This document shows positions 10,753-21,390 of a DNA stretch of 64,000 nucleotides, piece after piece. Each line of letters opens with the position of its first letter. Position 1 is the first letter of the stretch. Both the position numbers and the translations under genes were made by a program. The stretch comes from Selaginella moellendorffii (Eukaryota > Streptophyta > Lycopodiopsida > Selaginellales > Selaginellaceae). Location: assembly GCF_000143415.4 (NCBI RefSeq), contig NW_003314318.1, positions 829,390-893,389 of the forward strand, written 5' to 3'. The notes beneath the pieces are model-generated. The model was given only the letters and a program-made list of their open reading frames with translations, was not told the origin of the DNA and made no database searches.

Positions 10753-11862
10753 ATGGCGGACACGGAGGCGCTGCGCGTGTGGTTCCAGTCGGTGGATGTG
10801 GATCAATCTGGCTCGATCAACGTGACGGAGCTCCAGGTCTGTGCTCTGGAATGCGCGATCTCGCCAAATTTCGAGCTCGGATTTGAAAATTTTCGCTGCA
10901 GGAGGCACTGGCTGCCGGAAATCTTCGATTCTCCCAGTCCATGGTAGCTCAGATGATCAGGTCAGCTTCCTTGGCGCTAGATCTCTCCAGACAGTGATGC
11001 GTGAATTCCTTTCTCTCTTCTCTCTCCTCACAGAATGTATGACCGGGATCAAAACGGGACAATGTCATTCGAAGGTAGTCTCTTTCTTTGGAAATTCGTT
11101 GTCATGATCGATCAAATCGTTTGTTTTCTTCTATCCCTGGCAGAGTTCGTGAATCTTCACAAGTTCTTATCCCTGGTAAGAGGAGACTGTTTGTTCTTTT
11201 CTCTTTCCCTGGCTGAAAATTCGGGGAAAAAAAAATCCAAACAAGCTGTGCACTACACCAGGTCCAAAATGCTTTCACAACCAGCAGCAGGTAGTCTCGA
11301 GCTCATCTTCTTCCAGGAAGAACTTCTAGTTCTTACGAGTTCTTCCATCGCTGTTTTTTTTCTTCAGAGGAAGTGGAGTTCTCGGATTGAGTGATATGCA
11401 CAAGGTACTTTTGCGTTCTTGTTCTTTGCTGCCAACTTCGCCTTTGATCTTTGCGATAGGCCTTGGCGCAGGCTGGATACGCTCTGGATCAACCATCGTT
11501 TTTCATGGCATGCCAGGCGAGTACCTTGTAGAATTCCAAGCCATGCTTGCTCACCGCAGGTTTTTTCAGAGCTTCGATCAAAAGCGAACAGGCCAGTTTC
11601 GTCTGGACGATTTCATCTCGATTTGCATCTACTTGCAATCAGCCAGGTGAAGGATCTCTTCTTCCTCTCGTCTAAAAAACTCTTTCTTTCTTTAACCAGG
11701 AACCTCTTTGATGCCTTCGACACAACTCGCCAAGGAAGAATCACTCTGGATTTCAATCAATTCGTCTACTGCGGTAAGCTTGGAAGTTTTCCATGGATTG
11801 GTTTGGTTCTCTCGCTCTCATTGTGTGTTTCTTCTTTCTCAGGTGGAAACTTACGAATGTGA
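10753..11862 (+). CDS. penta-EF-hand calcium-binding protein (ALG-2/peflin-like)
   Basis: ATG 10753 is chosen over the in-frame GTG 10747. Exon 1 (10753-10836) encodes the canonical EF loop DVDQSGSINVTE. Exon 2 (10902-10960) gives LAAGNLRFSQSMVAQMI, and exon 3 the second loop DRDQNGTMSFEE. Later exons give FVNLHKFLSL, a Ser-rich linker, GYALDQPSF-like sequence, then FFQSFDQKRTGQFRLDDFIS and NLFDAFDTTRQGRITLDFNQ, with the stop at 11860-11862. Five EF units in this order are typical of the PEF family, where EF1 and EF3 bind calcium best and EF5 pairs the dimer. Here the later loops have poorer ligands. Family role: calcium-dependent membrane trafficking adaptors. Confidence 0.88.
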
Positions 11863-11885
11863 AGAACAATAGAGACTTGGAATAA

Positions 11886-11945
11886 AGCAAAGAAAGAAAG
11901 AAAGAAAGAAATTTAGGGTTAGGGCAGAGGTGGAAGGAGCTGGGC
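11886..11945 (+). promoter_or_regulatory. GAAA microsatellite and telo-box just upstream of the TRF-like gene
   Basis: A short (GAAA)n run at about 11891-11911 is followed by TTTAGGGTTAGGG, a reverse telo-box, 30 bp before the start codon of a predicted telomere-repeat-binding MYB protein. The arrangement could allow autoregulation, which is inference only. Confidence 0.5.
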
Positions 11946-13813
11946 ATGGGAAGAGGAATTAGTCTCCCTGTAGCGTATGGTAGACTGATCGGGGAAGGGC
12001 AGTGTAGCACACAGGAGGCGGCGCAGCACAGCAAGCAGGAGGAATGGATTTGGGAGTACGCGCTCAAGAACTGCCAGGATTTCTCCATCGCCACGCGCTT
12101 GCTGGAAGCGATCCCCATCCCCGACACTCCATTCATCAAGAAGCTGGCGATTCTCAAGCTGCTGTCGCTGGACGTGGAGGCCGGGTGCTACGCCGAGAGG
12201 GATTTGTTCGCGCTGCAAGGCCTGGAGCGGCTGGCTAGAGACGAGACTAGGAAGGGGCCGGAAGAAGAAGACGAGGAGGAGGAAAATGTGGGAGTGGTGG
12301 ATCGAGAAGAAGGGCAGCAAGGTGGCGACGAGAAAACGAGGAGGCGATGGCGGAGGCGTGAGATGGATTCTATGTGGTCGAAGGTGGGTGTTCTCGTCAA
12401 GGCGGAGCTTGCTTTGCAGCACTTGAGAGACGGGAAAGAGGACTGGGAGGGTTTTACCGACGCTCTGGACAGGCACTGGGGAGATGTGGTCCAGGACACC
12501 GAGGAGCCCGACTTTTGCCAAGGGAACAACATCAAGTGTGATCTCTGGAGCCTCAAGGCCAACCACAGGCTTTCGAAGTTTATCCTGGCAGAGAACAAGA
12601 GGGAGACTGTGGATGAGCTTGTGAAGCGGTTCTTGGCTCTCGCGTGGGAAGATGTTGGCCAGGTTTTGCTGGAAAAGGTGGACGAGGATATCGCCAATGG
12701 ACGGTACGTGCCTGGTGGAGAGAAGCGTCCCCGGGAGTGTGAGGATAACAACGATGGTGGTGCTGATCCAAAGAAGAAGCGAGTGAGGAAGACGCTGCTC
12801 GCAAGCTTGGATGGAGAAGAAGCAGATATGAGTCGTCCTCCATGGAGTGGTAAGCTCCCTGTTCTTTTTCCTTTTCCTAGTTATAGTTATCTTATGGGAC
12901 TTTTTCTTCTAGGCGAATCTGAGAGACCAGTTACGCGAAAGCTAAGACGACGGTGCTACGAGTCAGAGGCTTTGCAGACTCCGGCCGTAGATAAAGCTGT
13001 GAACGAGCTAAAATCCAGTCGGTATAATCTCAGGAAGCAAGTTCGCGATCCTCTTCCAGAGGCGGTCGAGGTTGCACGGAGCTTAAGAGAAGATACGAGC
13101 ACAGCGAATGGGTTCTTGAACCAGCAGGGTCGGCCAGATCAACAGCAGCAGGAAGCTCATCCTGATGAGCCACCCCAGCCAAGTGGAAGTGGGAATCGAC
13201 AGGAAGAGAGAGCTCAACTGGATGCAAACCTTACTTCGAAGCAGCAAGAGCAACAAGCACAAGCTCTTGGAAATGCGGCTGGCAAAGGGAAAATGAGCAT
13301 GATGGAACGAAACCATACCGCTCGAACTCGTGAGGTAGGCATGTTTTCCATTTTTCTGACAGAGCTCACGGTGACTCTCCAGTGGAACGACGACGACGAT
13401 GACATTGAGGAGGACACCTCCCCGTCGGCTTCTAGGCGCGTAAATCTTCCCAGTAGCAGCACAAAGGCACCCTCGCCTTTGCAAAAAATCGAACCAAAAG
13501 TCTCTTTGCTTCGGAGAAGGAAAATCAAGCGGTGGACGGCACGAGAGGAAGAAGCACTTCGGAAAGGAGTGGAAATGTAGTGTTTTTTGTTTATCTCCTT
13601 TTTCCTCCACTGAGCTTTTACGTTTGTTTGCAGCTTTGGGAAAGGTCGCTGGAAGGCCATCTTGCAGAGCAACCTGGACGTATTTGACAATAGGACTGAG
13701 GTAATTTTGGTGGGATTATGTTTTTTTCTCAGAGAAGTGATTGTTTTCAACAGGTTGATCTTAAAGATAAGTGGAGAAACATAGAAAAAGCTGAAGGAAT
13801 CAAGAGAGATTGA
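11946..13813 (+). CDS. TRF-like telobox MYB protein
   Basis: The long first exon starts MGRGISLPVAYGRLIGE and contains a helical domain (EEWIWEYALKNCQDFSIATR, then PDTPFIKKLAILKLLSLD), as in plant TRF-like proteins. An acidic segment and a basic KKKRVRK nuclear signal follow. The C-terminus carries a single telobox MYB repeat split by introns: KIKRWTAREEEALRKGV, then FGKGRWKAILQSNLDVF, then NRTEVDLKDKWRNIEKAEG, with the stop at 13811-13813. VDLKDKWRN is the hallmark that contacts TTTAGGG. Probable introns are 12850-12912, 13335-13382, 13577-13633 and 13701-13753. The first two have lengths divisible by three and no stop. Its end lies about 116 bp from the converging PDK gene. Confidence 0.85.
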
Positions 13814-13929
13814 GGGATAGTTTGAAAGCATGTACCAATTCTTGTAAAGTTCCAAGTTTTCATGGTATAAAGAGATTCCAAACCTTGAGTTCATCTAATG
13901 CTATATATATACAAAATCTGTCAGTGCAT

Positions 13930-15385
13930 TTATATGCACAAAACATCATATGGCTCTTTTGTATTCTTGAGCCTGCTGAGATGGAGATAAGCTTGAGTCC
14001 CTGAAAAAAAAAGAATTTTTCTTAGAGTTTTAGAAAGCTTTTGACACGAGAATGTTATACCATAGCCTTCCATGGACGCAAGCTGCAAGTCTCCCCCAAA
14101 GTATCTAGCATACAAACGAGTGACTGGCAGTCCATAGCCATATCCAGCCATGGCATCGCTTGGTTGCTCAAGAAATCTGTTCTGGTCCAGCAGTGGAATC
14201 TCACCAGTGCTGTAGAAGTAACTCCAGACCTTTGGAAGCTCACTTCTGGGTATACCACCACCCTCGTCAGATATCTGTAAAACCAGGAGTTTGATGATCA
14301 AGTTTGCGGAGATTTGATCTGAGTTACCTTGATGGTTACGTCTTCGGTGCCACCAGCGACGATGACTTTCACGGGAGGAGTCTTGGAAGCTGTAGAGAAA
14401 CGTTCCTGGACTGACCGTAAGGAATTCTTTAGCAGCTCAAAGACCATCCAATGCAAATGCGTCGGCACGTAGCTATAAAGGTGCAAGAGATAAGCGCGAG
14501 TCAAAACGAGGAAGAAAACAAAAAGGTTCTATCCTTACGCGAATTTCAAGCCGCTATCGCCAACGACGTGTACGTCTGGAGAGCGGCCGTAGATCCGCGA
14601 GCACATCGCCCGTGCATCGGACGCAGCATTGTGGATCACTTCCATGGGAGAAACTTGCGTGGAGACGAGGCCAATGTAGCCGGGAGGATTTTCCTGGTGG
14701 AGTGCTACATGCTGTCCTGCGAAGGAGAAACCATCCAAAGTTCTTACACAGAGTTCTCTTAGAACAATAGCCAAAGAACGCGTAAAGGAGACTACTTACC
14801 GATGAGCATGCGAATCCCAATCCGGGACAAGAAGAACCGGTTGAGGAACTGGTGAATTTCTGGAAGTTGCGTGGTTGATCCAAGCTCCGCCTTGAGTTCT
14901 TGGATGCCCAAGCCAAGCATTGGAATGACATGGTTGTGTCGTTCTTTCACGTCGTGAATTAGCTGCGTGAACTCGAGCTCGTCGCTGGGGGTCATGATCT
15001 CTGGAAATCCGTGAATTTCTTTGAAAGACTCCACGTACCAATCTCGAACCTGCCGCCGATCAGGAACATTTTCCATTCGGAGTTATTCACGAGAGGAAAA
15101 AACGCCATACACTTCAAAAAGAGAACTCCAAACCTTTAGAACTGGCGCCTTAGATGAGAGACCAAATGGAAGATTTTCCAGCTCCACGACCTTGTGCGAG
15201 AGCCTGACGGGCAGCTCCCTCCGCAAGAACTGCGCGGCGATGAGGAGATTCTTCTCCGTGGGGAATGCGCCGAAATCCATCATCAGCTTGAGATTGACAC
15301 CGATCTGATGCTTGAAACTACACCTGTAGATGTCGTCATAGATGTTCCTAGCGATCTTGTCGGCGACCCGGCGTGTCGCGGCCAT
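13930..15385 (-). CDS. PDK: mitochondrial pyruvate dehydrogenase (acetyl-transferring) kinase
   Basis: Exons read from 15385 downwards. The N-terminal helical domain is MAATRRVADKIARNIYDDIY and then GVNLKLMMDFGAFPTEKNLL. The region RHNHVIPMLGLGIQELK carries the conserved H-box. NRFFLSRIGIRMLIGQH follows, then the GHKL ATPase fold: N-box MVFELLKNSLRS, G1 box ISDEGGGIPRSELPKVW, and the ATP lid with AGYGYGLPVTRLYARYFGGD. The last exon completes GTQAYLHLSRL, with the stop at 13930-13932. Family knowledge: PDK phosphorylates the E1-alpha subunit and turns off the mitochondrial pyruvate dehydrogenase complex. Five or six short introns are present, and all motifs are intact. Confidence 0.94.
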
Positions 15386-15570
15386 GGATCAAGCGATTGA
15401 TCGCCCTAGCCTAGCAGCAAGCGAAAATAAGATCGATCATTGCGACGATCATTACGAAGGTGCGCGAACCTCCGCCGTCGATCAAAATACAGCATCGCAG
15501 CCTTGAGAAAAACTAGTGGTTTCAAAACAGTCCACCTGGCATTGTACACAGTTTTGAAGGAATAAGGGAG
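15386..15570. other. PDK upstream region
   Basis: This short intergenic DNA holds the presumed PDK promoter. I recognise no element in it. Confidence 0.4.
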
Positions 15571-15574
15571 AAAA

Positions 15575-17620
15575 AGAGTTTCTTCTTAATTTTGCTAAGG
15601 AGTTGTGAATGAATATCATTTCTAGATAAGGGGCAGAACGTTTATGTGATCAGCAACAAGACTAGAGGGACCATGAGTGAACTTGCATTGCATATTTAGT
15701 AAGCACAATAATTTACCATGCTAATGAAATTGAAAGTGTTTTATTTCCTTAATTGGCCAGAAAAAGAAACTCAATACATGTAATACAAATACATTACGGC
15801 TGTGAAACAAACCTAATAAATATATGAGCGGTATATTGCTACTCCATCCGAGACCGAGAACAGACTCTAAAGATCAGTCACCTAGCCATTTGATGGAAAG
15901 CATCAAGTTTTAAAGCAGTGACAAACGAGGCAAAAACATTGTTGTTGTTAGTCGTCTTAACTTCCTTCACTTGAAGTACTGCTAAGTAGTCAAAGCATGG
16001 CGAGCTCGACTCTTGAAAGAAAGATAGAAAGGCCAAAGCTGTTGTTTTTGACGGGCTTGCCTTTCTATAGCGAGTCAGCTTGTTGCGCATCGGCTAGGTC
16101 CACTCTGCGAGTTAAAATAAATTATAGGGCAACATACCATTTGTGGCAATGCTATTTGCTATATGTTATCAACATTCTAACAAAAAAAGTCTTAAATCAT
16201 GTTTGGGAAAAAAGAAACAGAAAAACAGGAAACGAAGCTTGCCTTCATATATTGAAAAGCAAATGGCAAAACAGATCTATTTAAGAATAATTACACGGAT
16301 TTGTCAAACTCAGCACAAAACATTTTCATAGCGACATGGTGAGTGGGACCTTGCCATGATAAAGTCACAGACCTTGGCAGGTTTGTGGAAGTCCTCGAGA
16401 TCATCGTAAACCACTCTGTCGGGAATATAGCGAACATGTATCATGCTACAAGAGAGCATGGCTTTGATCTGCTGCAAGCACTCTGCGATATCCCCGTTGA
16501 AGTTGGGACTGGAGCATGGTAATGGGTGGAAGTTCAGGGAGGTGATTGTGGCACATGCTGTAGTTTGGCTGTCAAAGATTTGCCACCGTGTAAATAAATC
16601 TTGGCCAACTCAGCCACTACCATGCCTTTTACACCTCCATCCTGAGTCCCAGGTGGAACACATCCATCACACCTCAAGCAGCAAAGGGCAGCTGCCACAA
16701 ATGTTATACACCCTCTGCTCCAACCACGAGTCAGGAACTGTGGCACTAGCTGTTATGTGTTTGGCAACGAGGCTTGACAAAAATGCCTTGCCATTCTTTT
16801 CACTAAAGTGCCCCAACTTAATCAGCTTCCACTGCAGAACGTTTGTGTGACTCTGGAACTACTGTTCCAGAAAAAAGTCACCGGAGCTGGACATAATCAC
16901 CACCATAGTCCGGTCCTGCTTTGTCATGGCTACAAACCATTCCAGGAGAGTAGCTACATCATTGTTGAACCACTGCTTCAACCTGTCAGCTTCATCGATG
17001 ATGAAAATTGGCCTCCTGTGCTGGTTTTCAATCTCCAGGCTCATAAACCAGCCCATGACAGAGCCCAAGTCCTTCTCTGGCTCTTCGTCTGGCAGATGGA
17101 GAAAGCTCGATGCGTCAACGTCTACGCCCCTGAACGTCAGCCCCAATTGTCTTTAGAAGGGCCGATGACACGCCAAGGAGACAAGAAGCCCAAGTTCGCA
17201 GTCTTGCAATCTGTTTAGCAGCCAGCTCTGGGGTACTGAAGTCCGCAGCCCTCATGTCGATGTAGAAGAGCGGCAACTGGGCTTTGAGCAGACTTCCTAA
17301 GGTGCTTGAGACTTGCCAGAATTGTTTGGTCCTATCACTACAGCGATGCAGTTGAGGCCTATTTCAATCTGATTGTACCGGACAAACTCATAAAATGATC
17401 TAACAAGTGATCGTGGCACAGTGGCGCAGTTACAGCTCGTGCAGTGAGAGCAGATTGGTCATTTCTTTGCACCTGTCAAAGAAACCGTCATCGACGTCAT
17501 CGCCATGTTAATAATTCGTGCATAATGTTTGGTTTAACATTTGAGGGTGGGGTTGCTCCCTCTGCTCGCTGGGGAGTGATACCAGGTGCGCGCTCCGCTC
17601 TCGTTTGAAGATTTCTAGTG
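15575..17620 (-). pseudogene. AAA/STAND-type ATPase pseudogene, copy A
   Basis: Reading the - strand from about 17450 downwards gives a Walker A stretch, IAVVIGPNNSGKS. A frame change follows, then LPLFYIDMRAADFSTPELAA in another frame. At 16859-17146 there is a Walker B segment, RRPIFIIDEADRLKQWFNND, followed by LLEWFVAMTKQDRTMVVIMS and SSGDFFLEQ. In-frame stops break the sequence right after DFFLEQ and again after CGSCPLLLE. The domain order resembles archaeal-type ATPase_2/STAND P-loop proteins. The damage makes a functional product unlikely. A diverged direct copy with the same flanks lies at 32.97-34.39 kb. Confidence 0.65.
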
Positions 17621-17699
17621 CTTTAATTTAGAAATCTCAGGTGGAGTACAATGTTGTGACAGAAAGCAGCAGTATGGATTTGGAGGCTGTTCTGGGATA

Positions 17700-18260
17700 T
17701 TGGCTTTCCACATTACATCCATGTGATTAGACCTTAAAACCAAAGGCAAGCTTGTATAAATAAGGGTTTTTTAGGCTTAACATGTTTCACAATGTTCTGA
17801 TTGTTGTTTCCTTTCTCGTTCAAGTAGCAGCAAAGTTTGTACGTGTTAAGTGCCAATTCGCTGTCACAGGACCTCCATGTGGTCCAAAAACCTGGCAATT
17901 GGTATTGTGTTTCTCATGTGCCTAGGATGTTGGCCACGGATCCATCCCATGAGATCTGTGTGTCTCTGAGCTCCGGGTATCCTGGACATTCTTGCACTAC
18001 ATATTTGACCGTTTCCACGGACATGCTGCACACTGGACAAAGTCGGAGGTGGTGATGAGTAGGCAGTGAGCTCCCACCCTGTACCGCACTAGAATGCGTT
18101 GCCTCGCAGGGGAGAGCTAATCATAAAGTGCTGATCTGACCTGTTCTTGTGGATTGATCTCCTGGGGTCATATTTTGTGTGGGCTTCCTGGACCTTGATC
18201 CATTTTACAAGTGCAATGTATGACCAGTCCATGTGAGGATCTTGGGTAGAATGCACATTA
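17700..18260 (-). mobile_element. non-LTR retrotransposon relic, C-terminal zinc-binding part
   Basis: The - strand shows RQRILVRYRVGAHCLL and then HHLRLCPVCSMSVETVKYVV followed by QECPGYPELRD, a C-x2-C..H/C zinc-binding pattern like that after LINE reverse transcriptases (zf-RVT). Stops and frame changes are frequent and no RT core is seen here. It is a decayed relic. Confidence 0.5.
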
Positions 18261-19258
18261 CAGCACCCCTTTTATTTAGGGTGGGTCCCATTTTCTTATT
18301 TGGATTTGCATGCCACCTCATTGTTTACATACGCATGGCACGTCATTACTATAAATTAAAGATTGTTCTAGTATATTATTTTTAATTATTTTTAAGTATT
18401 TAAAAGTACAAAATCAAATATACTATCTATTCTACTCAAACAGTATTATCTTGATTGTATAGCTTAATATGACTATATAGAATATTAAATGCATTTTTCT
18501 TTCTTTCAATATATATTTTTCGCCAAATATATTCTTGAAAGTAAGAACTATATAATCCTTTTGTTGTACTATAGTGAGGAAGAGATCTTTTCACCGCATC
18601 AATCAATATTTCATTGGTTGATGATATCTTTCACATTCTCTCTCTTCTGGAAGAAGATTAACTGTAATACAAAAAGTAAAAGAATTTACTTTACTATTAG
18701 TTTTCTCAATAAGATCAGAAAAAGAAAAAATACTATCTTGAGTATGATCTACATATTTCAATTTAGCCATAATACTAAAAAAAAGAAAATAAGAAAGAAA
18801 ATATAAAACACAATGAGGAAAAACCTAAACCAAGCATAGGTTATATACTTATAAATTATAGCCGTTCATTCACTGGCTAATTATAAAATTATAGTCATTA
18901 ATATATCTCTTAACAACAACTAATTTAGAGTTAGTCATTAAACATTTAGGGCACAGTGCCTCCAATGGCTGGTGGTTTAACATGAAGTGGTGGACTGCTA
19001 AACTTGAAATGAACCTTGAGATCCTCAGGAGAAATGCATAATATAGCACCCAGTTGCCCCTTTGCCACACTCACTCCTCGCTTCCTCCATGGCATGCTTG
19101 TGTGTCTAAATTGGACTTGGCAATGGTCTACAAGTTATTAGTTTTCAGATGTGGGGGATTGTCCTTTGCTAGAACAAGCCTTTCTCCATGATCATGATTC
19201 CATATAGTACCAGGTTAAAACTATATTGCACCATTTCCATTTTGTCCTATTCCTTTTC
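18261..19258. other. AT-rich gap
   Basis: This is AT-rich sequence without convincing coding potential. A 105-codon frame at 18489-18806 is Ile/Lys/Phe-rich, as expected from composition alone. I see no RNA gene or clear repeat. Confidence 0.5.
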
Positions 19259-19263
19259 ATGTC

Positions 19264-20948
19264 TGTGAGACATAAAATCCCTAGGCCCTAAAGTGGAGCC
19301 GGAGGGGCGCCACGTGGTAGTGGCCGAAGCGAAAGCCAAACGAGTGTAACATGTTTGGACTAAAAGCTCTGCCTTGAAAGGTCGAGAGCGGGAGTGGAAC
19401 CCCTAACAAAGTGCTTGAGGAATGAGCACGAAGCGAGCCATAAGCAAGGCTCCAAAAAGGGACCCAAAAAAAGGACTAACACATGACACATGGAAGTGTC
19501 CGAGATGGACCTGAGTTGAAGTCCGAAGTGGAGTCCGAGAAGGACCCCGAGATGGAGTCCGAGGTGGAGTCTGAGATGGACCCAAGATGGACCCGAGATG
19601 GAGTCCGAGATGGACCCGAGATGGAGTCTGAGATGGAGTTCGAGATGGACCCGAAATGGAGTCCGATATGGACCCAAGATGGAGTCCGAGATGGAGTCTA
19701 AGATAGACCCGAGATGGAGTCCGAGATGGACCCGAGATGGACCCGAGATGGAGTCCGAGATGGAGTCCGAGATGGACCCGAGATGGAGTCCGAAGTCGAG
19801 ACCGAGACCGGGACCAAGACCGGGACCGAGACCGAGACCGAGATTGGGACCGAGACCAAGACCGAGGCCGAGGCCGAGACTGAGCCCGAGCCCGAGTCCG
19901 AGTCCGAGTCTGAGTCCGAGTCCGAGTCCGAGTCCGAGTCCGAGTCCAAGTCCGAGTCCGAGTCCAAGTTCGAGTCTGAGAGGGTGAAAGCCCAAAGCGT
20001 TCGTCTCCCAGACCCTGGGGGGTTTGGTGAGCTCCAAAAGTATAGTAAGGGGGAGGACTGCAGTGGAGCCAGTTTGGCCCAGGAAGGCCGGACCCAATGT
20101 TGGGTGATGAGCTGCCCACTGGGAAGTCCAAAACTAGAATGAACACGGACCGACAAGCAGGGTAGTTTGGTGAAGTGTTCAAGAGCTGGCTCTAGTTCCC
20201 CCGGGAGATCAATTAGCCGATGCTCCCAGTCCAAGCACTACCTACTTGGATACTTGTCGTGGCTCAACGGAACCTTGCTCTAAGCCCATGGCTAGAGCAC
20301 CTAAAGGCGAAAGGTGGGGAGAGTACCCATGAGGCTTGCGTAAGGCCACGGTGTTCCGAAATGTTGTCCCAAAGTCCCAAACGGTGAAAGGGAAGAGGAG
20401 TAGGCCTCTAATGCAGTGACCAAGGATACGGTCACATGGTGAGGAAGTCCCAAAGGATAGTGGGACTTAGTGGTCAGGCCTACGGGCCTTGATCCAGTGG
20501 CAATGTTGGCAAACACGGCCATGGACGAGAAGGGACTTGGTGGGGACTGGAAAAGAGATGTCGGGAAAGGCTATTCCCCATATCTGCAGGCATCCTAGAG
20601 ATGCTAAGGAGTGGATCTGGGATGATCACTCACGGACGGATGGCCTAGTCTTTGAGAAACGAGACTATGATGCTGGTGGCGTTAGACCAAAGGTGTGACC
20701 AAGGTGAATGGGCATGGCCTTAGCGTAACGGGCCAATATGTCGGGGGTACCTTGGGGTGTCGGTCATGGGATTAGACACGTGGAGCACTTGGACCAAGTG
20801 CAAAGGTTGAGTGGCATGGATGCCATTCTCGAGGCTAGCATGCCCCAAGTCCTAATTGGGACTTATGGAGGTTGTGAAAGAGACTCCTCCAAGTGGTCGG
20901 AAATGTGGTTAAGTGACTAAAGTAGAATGGAAAAATTAGTCGCTTACA
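19264..20948 (+). mobile_element. solo LTR, copy 1 (1,685 bp) with 5-bp target duplication ATGTC
   Basis: The element begins TGTGAGACAT, ends GTCGCTTACA, and is flanked on both sides by ATGTC (19259-19263 and 20949-20953). TG..CA ends plus a 5-bp duplication are the marks of an LTR left after recombination between two LTRs. Position 19495-19985 is a minisatellite built from GAGATGGACCC and GAGATGGAGTCC-like units that passes into GAGTCC hexamers. Open frames across it, such as 19360-20097 and 19403-20182 on the - strand, are repeat artefacts. A sister copy lies at 58744-60435. Confidence 0.85.
19495..19985. repeat. minisatellite inside solo LTR copy 1
   Basis: Tandem degenerate units of 11-12 and 6 bp (GAGATGGACCC, GAGATGGAGTCC, GAGTCC, GAGACCGAGACC). 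The array length differs from that in copy 2, as expected of an unstable minisatellite. Confidence 0.85.
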
Positions 20949-20991
20949 ATGTCATTCATATCCCTGACATTTCAGCTCCCTAGAGCACTAC

Positions 20992-21377
20992 TGTCAAGAC
21001 CCCTAACAAGATTAAGACTAGAAAATGCTAAAGACAAAGAGAAAAGCTAGTGGAAACAAAGAAGAGGTCTTAGACTGGCGTTGATTCAGATTGTAGAGAA
21101 ATGGAACAAGGCTAACCTATATATACTATAGGTTGATGAAGCTCCACCACTCTTGGATCGAGGACGGCCTAAATATACCTGAGGTCGAGGAGGCGCCACA
21201 TCATCATCAGGAATATGGCTCGAGACTCAGGAATCGGGAAGTGTCTCAAGAGTTAGGAATAGGGAAGTGTCTCGAGAGTCAGGAATAGGGAAGTGTCTCA
21301 AGAGTTAGGAATGTGGTCTGCAGGTCAGGAATCCGGCGAGAGTCAGGAATGTGGCAAGAATTGGGGGATTCCTGACA
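20992..21377 (-). repeat. chromovirus 3' LTR
   Basis: This is the right-hand LTR in transcript sense. It carries the same TATA region and R-start block as the other LTR, but one base differs at the edge of the self-complementary block (14 instead of 15 matching bases). Confidence 0.93.
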
Positions 21378-21380
21378 GCA

Positions 21381-21390
21381 CCCCCTCCTC
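21381..21390 (-). other. polypurine tract of the chromovirus
   Basis: In transcript sense GAGGAGGGGG lies three bases before the 3' LTR, the expected site for plus-strand priming. Confidence 0.75.

Noticed and set aside
18489-18806. 105-codon AT-rich frame
   Set aside because: Composition-driven Ile/Lys/Phe frame without features.
19360-20234. Long Leu/Gly-, Arg/Thr- or Asp/Ser-rich frames in several phases
   Set aside because: All are translations of the GAGATGGACCC/GAGTCC minisatellite in the solo LTR. The same holds at 58761-59712 and 60414-60704.
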